Part shown: piece after piece, positions 5,978-14,964 of the stretch | Layout: each line of letters begins with the position of its first letter | How positions within the stretch are numbered: the stretch's first letter is position 1 | Origin: Flavicella sp049625305 | Lineage (GTDB): Bacteria > Bacteroidota > Bacteroidia > Flavobacteriales > Flavobacteriaceae | Assembly (NCBI GenBank): GCA_049625305.1 | Contig: JBMZVD010000050.1 | Span: 1 to 16,079, forward strand | Direction: 5' to 3' | Length of the DNA stretch: 16,079 nucleotides | The notes under the pieces: generated by a model | Databases searched by the model: none | What the model was told of the DNA's origin: nothing | The model's input: only the letters and a program-made list of their open reading frames with translations | Translations under genes and position numbers: made by a program

Positions 5978-7258
5978 ATGAAAAACTACAAAATTTTCAT
6001 AATCGTATTTTTTCTAGCTGTGTTTCTAAATTTTGAAAAAATACAAGGACAACAAACTACTGCTGCATTTCCAGCAGTAGTTCCTTTAGAAAAACCCAAT
6101 ATACCTCTCAGTGCTGCTATGCACAGGATGTATGATCAATGGAATCCTCACGAAGATCGGGGAAATGAATTGTATAGTAATTTTAAATACTCAAGACTTT
6201 CCGGTTTTGAATATGTAAAAAGTACATCCCGAAGAGACCCTTCAAAAGTCATAAAAATTCAAGGGACATATTATGTTTGGTACACTAAAAGAAGTACAAA
6301 AGAACATCCTACTGGTCCTAAAAAAGCAACAGATAATATCCCTTCTTACGATTGGGATCTTTGTGAAATTTGGTATGCAACAAGTACGAATGGTTTTGAT
6401 TGGCAAGAACAAGGAGTTGCTATCAAACGACCTTCATATCCAAACTATGGACATAGGTCTGTTGCCACACCTGATATTTTAATTTGGGAAGACAAATATT
6501 ACCTGTATTATCAGGGGTTTAATGAAATTCCAGGGAAAAACCGTACAGACAGAGCGGCTGTAACGGTTGCGGAAGCGACTTCACCGAAAGGACCTTGGAA
6601 AGCAATAGGAAAAGTAATCGTAGATTTTGGAAAACCTGGTGATTGGGATAGCAATGCCATACACGATCCCTATCCTTTAATTTATAAAGGAAAAATCTAC
6701 ATGTATTACAAAGGAGCACCTGGAAAAGGAGGGAAGGACGGAACTTTGATACGTGCTCAAGGAGTTGCTATAGCTGATCATCCTTACGGACCTTTTAAAA
6801 AATCTCCTTTAAATCCTGTTATCAATTCTGGTCACGAAACAGCGTTGTTTCCTTTCAAAGATGGAATTGCGGCTATTATAAGTTTGGATGGACCTGAAAA
6901 AAACACCATACAATACGCCAAAGATGGGATTAACTTTGAATACAAAAGCATGATACAAGTCCCACCGATAGCACCTGGTCCTTTTGTTTCAGATGCTTTT
7001 GCTGATAATGGGAATGGTAGAGGAATCACTTGGGGGTTGATGCATATGGATGCCTATACCAAAGAAGGTGTAAAATACACAAAATTGGCACGTTTTGATT
7101 GTGATTTAAGTTTGGATGTTGACCTACCTAGTTTCAAAAAAAATAATTTGAGATTGAATGAAGAGACTTACTTTCAAAAAAGTACCGCCTTGCCTCCATA
7201 CATGAAAAAGAGTATTTTGAAACAACAACAAAATCAAGACAAAAACACGTTAAAATAA
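5978..7258 (+). CDS. Secreted GH117-family glycosidase (3,6-anhydro-L-galactosidase-like)
   Basis: 426 residues with a Sec signal peptide (about 1-24, cleavage near I-Q-G|Q-Q) and a five-bladed beta-propeller sequence. It matches GH117 by 'SRRDPSKVIKIQGTYYVWYT' (from residue 84), 'YDWDLCEIWYATSTNG', 'HDPYPLIYKGKIYMYYKG' and 'NPVINSGHETALFPF'. The residues corresponding to the known catalytic set are present: D87 in RRDPSK, D230 in HDP and H286 in SGHE, the His acting as the unusual general acid of this family. Characterised GH117 enzymes release 3,6-anhydro-L-galactose from the non-reducing end of neoagaro-oligosaccharides. The N-terminal 'MHRMYDQWNPHEDRGNE' segment resembles the extension used in domain-swapped dimers of the family. 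The C-terminal tail is lysine/glutamine-rich and probably unstructured. Family assignment is strong; anhydrogalactose as the substrate is inference. Confidence 0.88.
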   Translation: MKNYKIFIIVFFLAVFLNFEKIQGQQTTAAFPAVVPLEKPNIPLSAAMHRMYDQWNPHEDRGNELYSNFKYSRLSGFEYVKSTSRRDPSKVIKIQGTYYVWYTKRSTKEHPTGPKKATDNIPSYDWDLCEIWYATSTNGFDWQEQGVAIKRPSYPNYGHRSVATPDILIWEDKYYLYYQGFNEIPGKNRTDRAAVTVAEATSPKGPWKAIGKVIVDFGKPGDWDSNAIHDPYPLIYKGKIYMYYKGAPGKGGKDGTLIRAQGVAIADHPYGPFKKSPLNPVINSGHETALFPFKDGIAAIISLDGPEKNTIQYAKDGINFEYKSMIQVPPIAPGPFVSDAFADNGNGRGITWGLMHMDAYTKEGVKYTKLARFDCDLSLDVDLPSFKKNNLRLNEETYFQKSTALPPYMKKSILKQQQNQDKNTLK

Positions 7259-7280
7259 TTAGCTGTTAAAATATTAAAGC

Positions 7281-9752
7281 ATGAGTACCTTTCAAAAATT
7301 TACAACTCTCGTAATCATTATAATATTTAATTTAAGTACCTCAGCAAAAGATATCTACGTGAGCCCAGGGAATACAAAAGCCATTAAAAACGTAAAGCCT
7401 GGAGACGTAGTTTGGTTTCAAGGTGGAAGGTATACCAAACCCATCATCCTAGCTAATTTAAAAGGTACTTCTGAAAATCCAATTGTACTAAAAGCTATGC
7501 CCGGAGAACGCGTAATCTTTGACGGAACAGATGCTTTGGATGGAAAATGGCAATTGGTCAGTCAAAAGACTAAAGCTGGTAAATTGATTCAAGAAAGGCA
7601 GTGGGAGCTGTTGCAAGGAAAATTGTACAGTTTAAAAATCAAAAGTCCTATTTATGATTTGGTATACAAAAATCGTTTGATGAGTATGGCGCGTTGGCCC
7701 AGTGCAAGATGGGATGATCCATGGCGATTGGATCGTTATCACATTTTAAGAAGAGCGACTGAAAAAAGTGAAAAAGGAAAACTACACGATGGTTTGCCTA
7801 CTGAAAATACTTTAGAAGAATCTAAAAAATGGTTACACTACGATCGTAGTGGACTCAAATTTAGAGAAACACTTGTAGGAGATACAGGACTGTCGTTTGA
7901 AGATGCTGTGCTCGTAATGAGTCATACATGGGGGAGTTGGGCAAGCCGAATCGTCAAACATGAAATAGGTTCTCAGTTCATTGAATACGATACGAGTTTT
8001 ACGGGTAGTGGAAGTATTCAAAAAGAAGCAAAAGGTTTTTTGAACAAAAGAATAGGTTGGGATCGCGGAAAAGGAAAATTTAATAAGAGTTCTCACGGAG
8101 GTATTCATTTTTTTATCATGGGCCTCGCAGCATTGGACTTACCTGAAGAATGGTGGTATGACGAGAAGACAAAAACGGTTTATTTTATAAGTCCTGATGG
8201 AAAAAAACCAAGCAAAGGAACTGTTTATGGAAAACGCAGAGATTTTGCAATCGACGCTACAAATTGTAGTTATTTGTATATAGAGGGAATGGAGTTTAGA
8301 GGAACAGCTGCACGTTTGAGTCAATGCAAATTCAGTAAAATAGAGGATACTAACTTTAAATTTGCAGCTTCTAATAAGTTTACTGTGGGCAATTACGACA
8401 TCCCACAAACAACAACTATTATCAACAAAACTCCTCCTCATAAAAAGAATATTTCATTTTTCAATACATTAAAAAACTGTCAATTTACCTACCAAGACGG
8501 AAATGCTTTCTTAGGAAGAAGTACAGGTTTGATCGTTGACAATGTTCTTATTTACAGAACCCAACAAACCACATTAGGTTTGGATTCTCGATCGATGAGT
8601 GTTGCAAGACCTGCTCTTATACGACGTGTGACAATAGACGATGTCGGAGCATCAGTAGGAATCAGAGGTGGTGGGATTGCCTCGGTATACGAACTCAACA
8701 ATATCATGCATTTTGGAGGATTGCAATACGATGGTGCTTCTTTACAAATGGGAGGTAGAGAAAAATATATTTATCGATACAATTGGTCACACGACCATCC
8801 AAAGCGTTCTTATCGTTTTGATGCCGGTAGTTATCCAAATTTTGCCAATGCTTTCGGAGAAATGAGCTATAATGTAGCTTGGAACACACCTGGGGGTTTT
8901 TCTATAAAAGGAGATGATCATTTGCTACACAACAACTTATTAATTGGTCAAGGTGGATTTGAACTTTTTAATATGAAGCGTTGGGCTAGTAAAAATGAAC
9001 GTACCGTAGTCGCAAATAATATTGTTCCTAAAATGTCCGCAGGGTCTGACGATTGGAAACAACCTGTGAGGAGAAAAAATAAAAATACTGGAAAACTAGA
9101 TACATCCAATTCCTACTGGTTGAAAGAAACAGTTGTAGCCGATACACATCCTCGTTTTATGGGAAGTCAGATGAAAGCTTTTGATGATGGAAACAAACGA
9201 ACTAGAAAAGCAGCTCCTCTGTTGGCACAATTAAAAAACAACTATTACCAAGCACCTGAAAAAGTACTGAGAGATCCTGAAAACCTAGATTTTCGCCCCA
9301 AAAAAGAAGCGGTGATCGTCGATGCAGGACACGTACTGACGAAAAATGAAGTACCTTGGAAAACACGAGAATTCACAGGAAAAGAGGGTATTGTAGGAGA
9401 CATAGTAGATATTGGTCCTTATGAATATGGAGCAGACTATTATTGGATACCAGGATTTAAATTCAAGAATGCATCCACACCAATACCAAAAAATGGAACT
9501 ACAACAGCAAAAAAAGACTGTGATTTGATGTGGCTTGGTGCCTATAATGTAGAAGAGCATCACCTGTATATCGGGTATACAAAAGAGGATGTAAACAATG
9601 CCACAAAAGCCACAAAAGTATTTAAAGGCAAAAAAAATATTTATTCTTTTGATAAAAAACTATCTTCGGGCACAAGAATCTATTGGAGAGTAGACGCACT
9701 TAAAGGAAAAAAAATTGTCAAGGGTAAAATTTGGACTTTTACTGTTGAATAA
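7281..9752 (+). CDS. Secreted right-handed parallel beta-helix protein with C-terminal FN3-like module
   Basis: 823 residues. The signal peptide is about 1-22 (S-T-S-A|K-D). Residues 24-85 ('IYVSPGNTKAIKNVKPGDVVWFQGGRY ...') are the typical N-terminal cap and first coils of secreted beta-helix polysaccharide enzymes. An inserted region follows, with 'MARWPSARWDDPW' and the Trp/His-rich 'VMSHTWGSWASRIVKHE'. Repeated 'YLYIEGMEFRG', 'LKNCQFTYQDGNAF', 'DDVGASVGIRGGG' and 'LLHNNLLIGQGGFEL' coils run to about residue 590. Residues about 740-823 look like an FN3-like domain ending in 'IYWRVDALKGKKIVKGKIWTFTV'. Such folds occur in PL6-type lyases and in GH families including GH141; the family is not assignable by eye and catalytic residues are unidentified. 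The GH117 gene is 22 bp upstream and the sulfatase gene 11 bp downstream. It is probably an enzyme on the same polysaccharide; an unknown specificity is likely. Confidence 0.85.
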   Translation: MSTFQKFTTLVIIIIFNLSTSAKDIYVSPGNTKAIKNVKPGDVVWFQGGRYTKPIILANLKGTSENPIVLKAMPGERVIFDGTDALDGKWQLVSQKTKAGKLIQERQWELLQGKLYSLKIKSPIYDLVYKNRLMSMARWPSARWDDPWRLDRYHILRRATEKSEKGKLHDGLPTENTLEESKKWLHYDRSGLKFRETLVGDTGLSFEDAVLVMSHTWGSWASRIVKHEIGSQFIEYDTSFTGSGSIQKEAKGFLNKRIGWDRGKGKFNKSSHGGIHFFIMGLAALDLPEEWWYDEKTKTVYFISPDGKKPSKGTVYGKRRDFAIDATNCSYLYIEGMEFRGTAARLSQCKFSKIEDTNFKFAASNKFTVGNYDIPQTTTIINKTPPHKKNISFFNTLKNCQFTYQDGNAFLGRSTGLIVDNVLIYRTQQTTLGLDSRSMSVARPALIRRVTIDDVGASVGIRGGGIASVYELNNIMHFGGLQYDGASLQMGGREKYIYRYNWSHDHPKRSYRFDAGSYPNFANAFGEMSYNVAWNTPGGFSIKGDDHLLHNNLLIGQGGFELFNMKRWASKNERTVVANNIVPKMSAGSDDWKQPVRRKNKNTGKLDTSNSYWLKETVVADTHPRFMGSQMKAFDDGNKRTRKAAPLLAQLKNNYYQAPEKVLRDPENLDFRPKKEAVIVDAGHVLTKNEVPWKTREFTGKEGIVGDIVDIGPYEYGADYYWIPGFKFKNASTPIPKNGTTTAKKDCDLMWLGAYNVEEHHLYIGYTKEDVNNATKATKVFKGKKNIYSFDKKLSSGTRIYWRVDALKGKKIVKGKIWTFTVE

Positions 9753-9763
9753 AGTCAATAAAA

Positions 9764-11614
9764 ATGAAAAAGAGAATACTGCTACTTGTACTACTTTGTA
9801 TACAAATTCAGTTACTAAAAGCTCAAAAAAAGAACAAACCCAATGTAATTGTTGTATTAACTGACGATCAGGGGTATGGTGATCTAGCTTGTCATGGCAA
9901 TCCTTTTCTCAAAACTCCTGCAATCGATAAATTGTACAATGAATCCGTTAGCTTGTCTAACTTTCATGTAGATCCTACCTGTGCTCCGACAAGAGCAGCC
10001 TTGATGACAGGAAAATACTCTGCAAAAGTAGGTACATGGATGACGTTTATGGGTAGACATCATATAAGTGCCAAACACAAAACAATGGCCAATATCTTTG
10101 CTGAAAATGGCTATCAAACTGCCATGTATGGAAAATGGCATTTGGGAGACAACTATCCGTTTAGGCCCCAAGACAGAGGTTTTCATGAATCTTTTATACA
10201 CAAAGGGGGCGTGATAGGAGAAACTCCTGACTATTGGGGAAACAACTACTACGACGATACTTATTTTAGAAATGATATTCCGGAAAAAGCAAAGGGCTAC
10301 TGTACGGATGTATGGTTTGAAAACACTAAAAATTTTATTAGTAAATCAGCTGCCGCAGGAAAACCATTTTTTGTGTATTTACCCTTAAATGCGCCACATG
10401 GTCCTTATCATGTACCTGAAAAATACAGCAAACCTTACAAAAACAATAAAAACATTCCAGAAAAAATGGCTGATTTTTATGGAATGATTGCCTCAGTAGA
10501 TGAAAATATCGCCAATTTAAGAGACTATTTAGAAGACAACAAACTATCTGAAAATACAATTTTCATCTATTTAAGTGACAATGGAAGTTCTGGAGGCATA
10601 TATCAAAAAGTGACGCAGAATGGTGTACATTACACTTTACACAACAAGTACGGATACAATGCAGGGATGCGAGGAAAAAAAGGAATGGCATATGAGGGAG
10701 GCCATAGAACAATTGGAATGATACATTGGCCTGATGGAAATTTAACAACAAAAAAAGAAGTAAAAACACTCACTGCACATATAGATCTCTTACCTACTTT
10801 GATGGATTTAGTTGCATTGAAAGGAGAAAGAGATTTTGATGGAGAAAGCATAAAAAAACTTTTGTACGGAGAGAAAACAACACATCTTGCCAGTCGAAGT
10901 TTGGTGGTACACGACCAAACAGTATTTGGGAAAGACCTCAGTACAGACTTTCCTGAAAAATATAAGGAATTTGCTGTAATGTATGGCAAATGGCGTCTGG
11001 TAGGTAAGGAGCTGTACAACCTCGATAAAGATCCTGGTCAAACGCATGATGTAGCTATAAATTTTCCATTTGTTACCAATCAAATGCAGCGTATATACGA
11101 AGATTGGTGGAAAGATATTTCTAAGGATTTTAAAAACTACAACCGTACCATCGTTGGAAGTAAATCACAGAAAGAAATTAAATTAGACGCACAATTTTGG
11201 CATGGAAATAAAGCTGCTTACAACCAACAACACATTCGTTCGGCAATGAAAGCGAATGGATTTTGGGATTTACAAGTGGCACACAAAGGCACTTATAGAT
11301 TTGTTTTAAGGAGATGGCCTAAAGAACTTGACAAAAGCATGGACAGTAAAGTAGAAGCTCCTCAAATGATTGCAGGGAAACACGATATCCATTTTCGTTT
11401 GAACCAATTAGAGAGTAAAAGAATTACTCCTATAAAAGCCAAAATAAAACTTGGGAAAATAGAAAAAGAGCTTGCTATACAAAAAGGACAAAAAGAAGTT
11501 GTCTTTGATATAAAACTCAAAAAGGGTCCTGTAAACTTAAAAACTTGGCTCATTGACATTGATGGAAATGAGTGGGGTGCCTACTATGTATATATAACTA
11601 AAAATCAAAATTAA
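9764..11614 (+). CDS. Secreted S1 family sulfatase, formylglycine type (first of pair)
   Basis: 616 residues with a signal peptide (about 1-20, L-K-A|Q). The sulfatase fold is clear: metal aspartates D34-D35 in 'VLTDDQGYGD', the modification signature C73-A-P-T-R-A-A-L-M-T-G, K124 and H126 in 'YGKWHLGDN', H212 in 'NAPHGP', and D272-N273 in 'YLSDNGSSGG'. Cys73 must be oxidised to formylglycine by an anaerobic-type (anSME) maturase not encoded here. The enzyme hydrolyses sulfate esters, probably on non-reducing ends of algal oligosaccharides in the periplasm. From about residue 490 a C-terminal beta-rich extension follows the core, containing 'GTYRFVLRRWPKELD', also found in the second sulfatase. 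The S1 subfamily cannot be named by eye. The stop codon TAA directly abuts the ATG of the next gene, so the two are likely translationally coupled. Confidence 0.95.
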   Translation: MKKRILLLVLLCIQIQLLKAQKKNKPNVIVVLTDDQGYGDLACHGNPFLKTPAIDKLYNESVSLSNFHVDPTCAPTRAALMTGKYSAKVGTWMTFMGRHHISAKHKTMANIFAENGYQTAMYGKWHLGDNYPFRPQDRGFHESFIHKGGVIGETPDYWGNNYYDDTYFRNDIPEKAKGYCTDVWFENTKNFISKSAAAGKPFFVYLPLNAPHGPYHVPEKYSKPYKNNKNIPEKMADFYGMIASVDENIANLRDYLEDNKLSENTIFIYLSDNGSSGGIYQKVTQNGVHYTLHNKYGYNAGMRGKKGMAYEGGHRTIGMIHWPDGNLTTKKEVKTLTAHIDLLPTLMDLVALKGERDFDGESIKKLLYGEKTTHLASRSLVVHDQTVFGKDLSTDFPEKYKEFAVMYGKWRLVGKELYNLDKDPGQTHDVAINFPFVTNQMQRIYEDWWKDISKDFKNYNRTIVGSKSQKEIKLDAQFWHGNKAAYNQQHIRSAMKANGFWDLQVAHKGTYRFVLRRWPKELDKSMDSKVEAPQMIAGKHDIHFRLNQLESKRITPIKAKIKLGKIEKELAIQKGQKEVVFDIKLKKGPVNLKTWLIDIDGNEWGAYYVYITKNQN

Positions 11615-13432
11615 ATGAAAGTCAAATACCTCGGATGTCTATCCCTAGTAATCCTATTTTTTAGCTTTAAAATTAATGCGCAAAAGAAACAACCAAATGT
11701 CATAGTAATTATTACTGATGACCAAGGACGTGGTGATTTAGGGTGTTATGGTAATAAAATTATCAAAACCCCAACCATTGATCAATTATATAAAGACGGT
11801 GTTCGCTTGAATAATTTTCACGTATCTACGACCTGTGCACCTACAAGAGCAGCATTGATGACAGGAAGAGAAACCAACAAACTCAATAGTTTTCATACGA
11901 TTTCAGGAAGGTCTTTGGTCTTTGAAGATGAGGTTATGTTGCCTCAAGTACTCGCACAAAACGGTTACAGTACTGCGATGTTTGGTAAATGGCATTTGGG
12001 AGACAACTATCCTTTTAGACCCGAAGATAGAGGATTTCAAACCGTCGTAAGACACGGAGGGGGTGGTATTACCCAAGGACCTGATTTTTGGGGGAATAAC
12101 TATTTTGACGATACCTATTGGGTACGTAAAAAAGGGAAAACAATTACACAAACAAAAGCATACAAAGGATATTGTACAGATGTATTCTTTGAGGAAGCTA
12201 AAACTTTTATCGAAGAAAATAAAGACCAACCTTTCTTCGCGTATATCTCACCCAATGCACCACATGGTCCATTAAATGTGCCACAGGACTATTACGATAT
12301 CTATAAAAATGAAAAACACTTAAGAGAAAATCAAAAGCGTTTTTACGGTATGGTCACAAATATTGATGATAATATCAAAGCGCTTCAAAAATTATTAAAA
12401 AAACATAAAATAGCAGACAATACGCTGCTTATTTTTATGACAGATAATGGTACTGGAGCAGGTAGAATATCAAAACAAAAAGGCATCACTTATGGTCACG
12501 ATGGAGGATTGAGAGGTTTTAAAGGAAGTCAATACGAAGGAGGACACCGTGTTCCATTTATCATGCGTTGGCCTGATGGAAATATCACAGGAGGGAAAGA
12601 TGTAAACAACTTATTAGCTCATTACGATGTGCTACCAACTTTTGTAGATTTGTTAGGACTTACTGATGTTCACACAAAACCATTGGATGGTAAAAGTTTT
12701 GCACCCTTATTGAAAGACCCTAATAGCAACTGGGAAAATCGAATTATCTGTGTTGATACTCAACGTTTACAAAATTTGGTAAAAGGTAGAAAATATGCTG
12801 TAATGGATGCTAAATGGCGATTGGTAGATGGTAAAGAATTGTACAATATCAATGAAGATTTAGCTCAAAAAAACAATGTAATCAAATCGCATCCTGAAGT
12901 TGCAAAACGCTTGGCTTTGGGTTATGATACATGGTGGGAATCTTTAAATATTTCGAAATTAAACAGTACTTATGCTTATATAAAAGTGGGAACACCTTTT
13001 GAAAATCCATCGAGAATAAGTGCTCATGATATGCTTACAGGGAGGTTGAACAAAGCATGGCACCAATATGGAGCCGCAACAGCATCTGTTGCTAATGGTC
13101 GTTGGAAAATAGAATTTGCAACTTCCGGTAACTACAAAATTAGTTTGCGTAGATTTCCACATGAAAGTGGTTTGCCTATCAACAGTGCTTTCCCTAAAAA
13201 AGAAAAAAAATTCGAAATAGAAATGGACATGCCTGCGTCAAAAAAAGTAAATTTTGATCGTGGTTTCTTATATGTAGCTGATGTAAAAGCAGAAAAAAAA
13301 TTAAAAGTAGGAGCAGAGGAAATTAGCTTTACGCAATACTTACCGAAGGGAAAATTTGATCTAGAAGCAAGTTTTTTTGATACGGAAGATAGAATCTATC
13401 CAGTGTATTATCTTTATATTGAAAAACTGTAA
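11615..13432 (+). CDS. Secreted S1 family sulfatase, formylglycine type (second of pair)
   Basis: 605 residues with a signal peptide (about 1-22, I-N-A|Q). It has the same architecture as its neighbour: D35-D36 in 'IITDDQGRGD', C74-A-P-T-R-A-A-L-M-T-G as the formylglycine signature, K125 and H127 in 'FGKWHLGDN', 'NAPHGPLNVP', and 'FMTDNGTGAG'. Shared blocks 'DNYPFRPEDRGF', 'PDFWGNNYFDDTYW' and the C-terminal 'GNYKISLRRFPHE' show the two are paralogs from an old duplication that have diverged, presumably to cut sulfate from different positions or sugars. Differences fall mainly in loops around the active site: 'ETNKLNSFHTISGRS' here against 'YSAKVGTWMTFMGRH' in the neighbour. It is the last gene of the operon, and a strong hairpin terminator follows 17 bp after its stop. 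The family is certain; the substrate is unknown. Confidence 0.95.
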   Translation: MKVKYLGCLSLVILFFSFKINAQKKQPNVIVIITDDQGRGDLGCYGNKIIKTPTIDQLYKDGVRLNNFHVSTTCAPTRAALMTGRETNKLNSFHTISGRSLVFEDEVMLPQVLAQNGYSTAMFGKWHLGDNYPFRPEDRGFQTVVRHGGGGITQGPDFWGNNYFDDTYWVRKKGKTITQTKAYKGYCTDVFFEEAKTFIEENKDQPFFAYISPNAPHGPLNVPQDYYDIYKNEKHLRENQKRFYGMVTNIDDNIKALQKLLKKHKIADNTLLIFMTDNGTGAGRISKQKGITYGHDGGLRGFKGSQYEGGHRVPFIMRWPDGNITGGKDVNNLLAHYDVLPTFVDLLGLTDVHTKPLDGKSFAPLLKDPNSNWENRIICVDTQRLQNLVKGRKYAVMDAKWRLVDGKELYNINEDLAQKNNVIKSHPEVAKRLALGYDTWWESLNISKLNSTYAYIKVGTPFENPSRISAHDMLTGRLNKAWHQYGAATASVANGRWKIEFATSGNYKISLRRFPHESGLPINSAFPKKEKKFEIEMDMPASKKVNFDRGFLYVADVKAEKKLKVGAEEISFTQYLPKGKFDLEASFFDTEDRIYPVYYLYIEKL

Positions 13433-13448
13433 ACACAGTACAATTTTT

Positions 13449-13484
13449 AAAAAGCGTCGTGATTTTATCACGACGCTTTTTTTA
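13449..13484 (+). terminator. Intrinsic terminator of the GH29-sulfatase operon
   Basis: A near-perfect hairpin: GCGTCGTGAT (13454-13463) pairs with ATCACGACGC (13467-13476) around a TTT loop. A-rich sequence extends the stem on the left and a seven-T run follows on the right. It separates the operon from the DUF1800/DUF1501 unit. Confidence 0.93.
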
Positions 13485-13515
13485 TTTAGTATGAACAATT
13501 AAACTTTTTCGTAAA

Positions 13516-13530
13516 TTATAAGTCTTATAA
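13516..13530. promoter_or_regulatory. Palindrome in the leader of the DUF1800 gene
   Basis: TTATAAGtCTTATAA is a perfect 7+1+7 palindrome ending 20 bp before the DUF1800 start codon. It might be an operator or overlap the promoter core. No TAnnTTTG box is visible in the short gap, so the promoter of this unit is not otherwise identified. Confidence 0.4.
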
Positions 13531-13550
13531 AAAAACTAAACAAAACTAGG

Positions 13551-14945
13551 ATGGAAGCAAGGGAACTTCAACATTTATATCTTCGAGCAGGATTTGGTTG
13601 TGACGGTTCACAACTTAATAAACTAGCTGAAAAATCTAAAAAAAACGTTGTACAATCGTTATTCAAAGACGCTAAAAATTTCAATACTTTAAAAATTGAT
13701 TTGTCTGAATACGACATCTTGCGAAATGGTAATTACAAAAAACTAAAAAAAGAACTGGGTCAAAAAAAACTAAGAGACCTTCAGAAAAAAAGCAGGAAAG
13801 AAATCAAAAATTTAAATGTAGCTTGGATTGAGAGAATGCAAAATACCGATGCGGTACTACTTGAAAAAATGACTTTGTTTTGGGCAAATGTTTTTGTTTG
13901 TAGAGAAAAGAACATTTGGTTTATGCAACAGTACAACAATGTATTAAGGCAACACGCACTAGGAAATTTTAGAGAATTTGTAAAAGCCATTTCCAAAGAA
14001 CCTGCTATGTTGAATTACCTCAACAACAAACAGAACAAAAAGAAAAGTCCCAATGAGAATTTTGCAAGAGAATTGATGGAACTGTTCACTTTAGGTGTAG
14101 GTAATTATACAGAAAAAGATATCAAAGAAGCTGCACGTGCATTTACCGGCTGGTCTTACAGAAAAAAAACAGGTTCCTTTCATCTAGAAAAGTTCAATCA
14201 TGATGAAGGACAAAAAACATTTATGGGAAAAACTGGAAACTTTGGAGGTGAAGAGATCATCGATTTAATTCTAGAACAAAGACAATGTGCTCAATATATC
14301 TGTGAAAAGATCTACTGTTACTTTGTGAATCCAATCATAAATGAAAACCATTTAGAACTATTGACAACACAATTTCACCAAAATTACGATATCGAAAATT
14401 TAATGCGTACAATCTTTTTATCAGACTGGTTTTACGACAATAAAAATCAAGGTGTAAAAATTAAATCTCCTGTTGAGTTGTTGGTTGGTATTCACAAGAC
14501 AGTACCTTTTAAGATGCTAAAACCAAAACAAGCGGTGTATTTACAAAAGATGATGGGACAGATTCTTTTAGAACCCGTAAATGTTGCAGGATGGAAAGGG
14601 GGTCGCAACTGGATAGATTCCAATACCTTGATGTTTCGAATGAAATTGCCTTCAATTCTTTTGAATAATGCGATTATCAACCTAGATGAAAAAGGAGATA
14701 TTGAAGGAACTTTTGAAGAATATTACAAAAAAAACAAAAGCAAAAAAAGGTTCTTAAGAACACATGTAGACTGGAATTATTTTGAAAAAGAATACAAAAA
14801 CTACTCTGTAGATGCGTTGAAAAGAAACCTTATCATCAGTCCTATAGATCAAGACACAGAAACCTTATTATCTAATTTAAAAAAAAGCGATAAAAAGGAT
14901 TTTTGTATTCAATTGATGTCAATTCCTGAGTACCAACTTTGCTAA
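13551..14945 (+). CDS. DUF1800 family protein
   Basis: 464 residues matching DUF1800 (PF08811). It starts with 'LQHLYLRAGFG' (residues 6-16), followed by a lysine-rich helical region, 'LLEKMTLFWANVFVCREKNIWFMQQYN' (about 103-128), 'PNENFARELMELFTLGVGNYTEKDI' (167-191), 'AARAFTGWSY' and 'LEPVNVAGWKGGRNWID'. No signal peptide or membrane segment is visible. The family's function is not established; it is nearly always next to a DUF1501 gene, as here (19 bp gap). The 'FWANVFV' segment lacks the two histidines seen as 'FWHNHF' in many relatives, which could be a subgroup trait. Located just after the sulfatase operon terminator, it forms a separate transcription unit; a link with polysaccharide use is possible but unproven. 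Confidence 0.92.
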   Translation: MEARELQHLYLRAGFGCDGSQLNKLAEKSKKNVVQSLFKDAKNFNTLKIDLSEYDILRNGNYKKLKKELGQKKLRDLQKKSRKEIKNLNVAWIERMQNTDAVLLEKMTLFWANVFVCREKNIWFMQQYNNVLRQHALGNFREFVKAISKEPAMLNYLNNKQNKKKSPNENFARELMELFTLGVGNYTEKDIKEAARAFTGWSYRKKTGSFHLEKFNHDEGQKTFMGKTGNFGGEEIIDLILEQRQCAQYICEKIYCYFVNPIINENHLELLTTQFHQNYDIENLMRTIFLSDWFYDNKNQGVKIKSPVELLVGIHKTVPFKMLKPKQAVYLQKMMGQILLEPVNVAGWKGGRNWIDSNTLMFRMKLPSILLNNAIINLDEKGDIEGTFEEYYKKNKSKKRFLRTHVDWNYFEKEYKNYSVDALKRNLIISPIDQDTETLLSNLKKSDKKDFCIQLMSIPEYQLC

Positions 14946-14964
14946 CACTTAACCCGTAAAAGAA

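Noticed and set aside
10630..11019. A 129-codon open frame antisense to the first sulfatase, and many similar antisense frames elsewhere.
   Set aside because: They lie wholly within well-supported genes, have no recognisable domains and show composition expected from the opposite strand.
11615..11685. Lipoprotein signal (L-G-C at residues 6-8) in the second sulfatase.
   Set aside because: Far too close to the N-terminus, and the full hydrophobic core lies after the cysteine, ending at N-A|Q.
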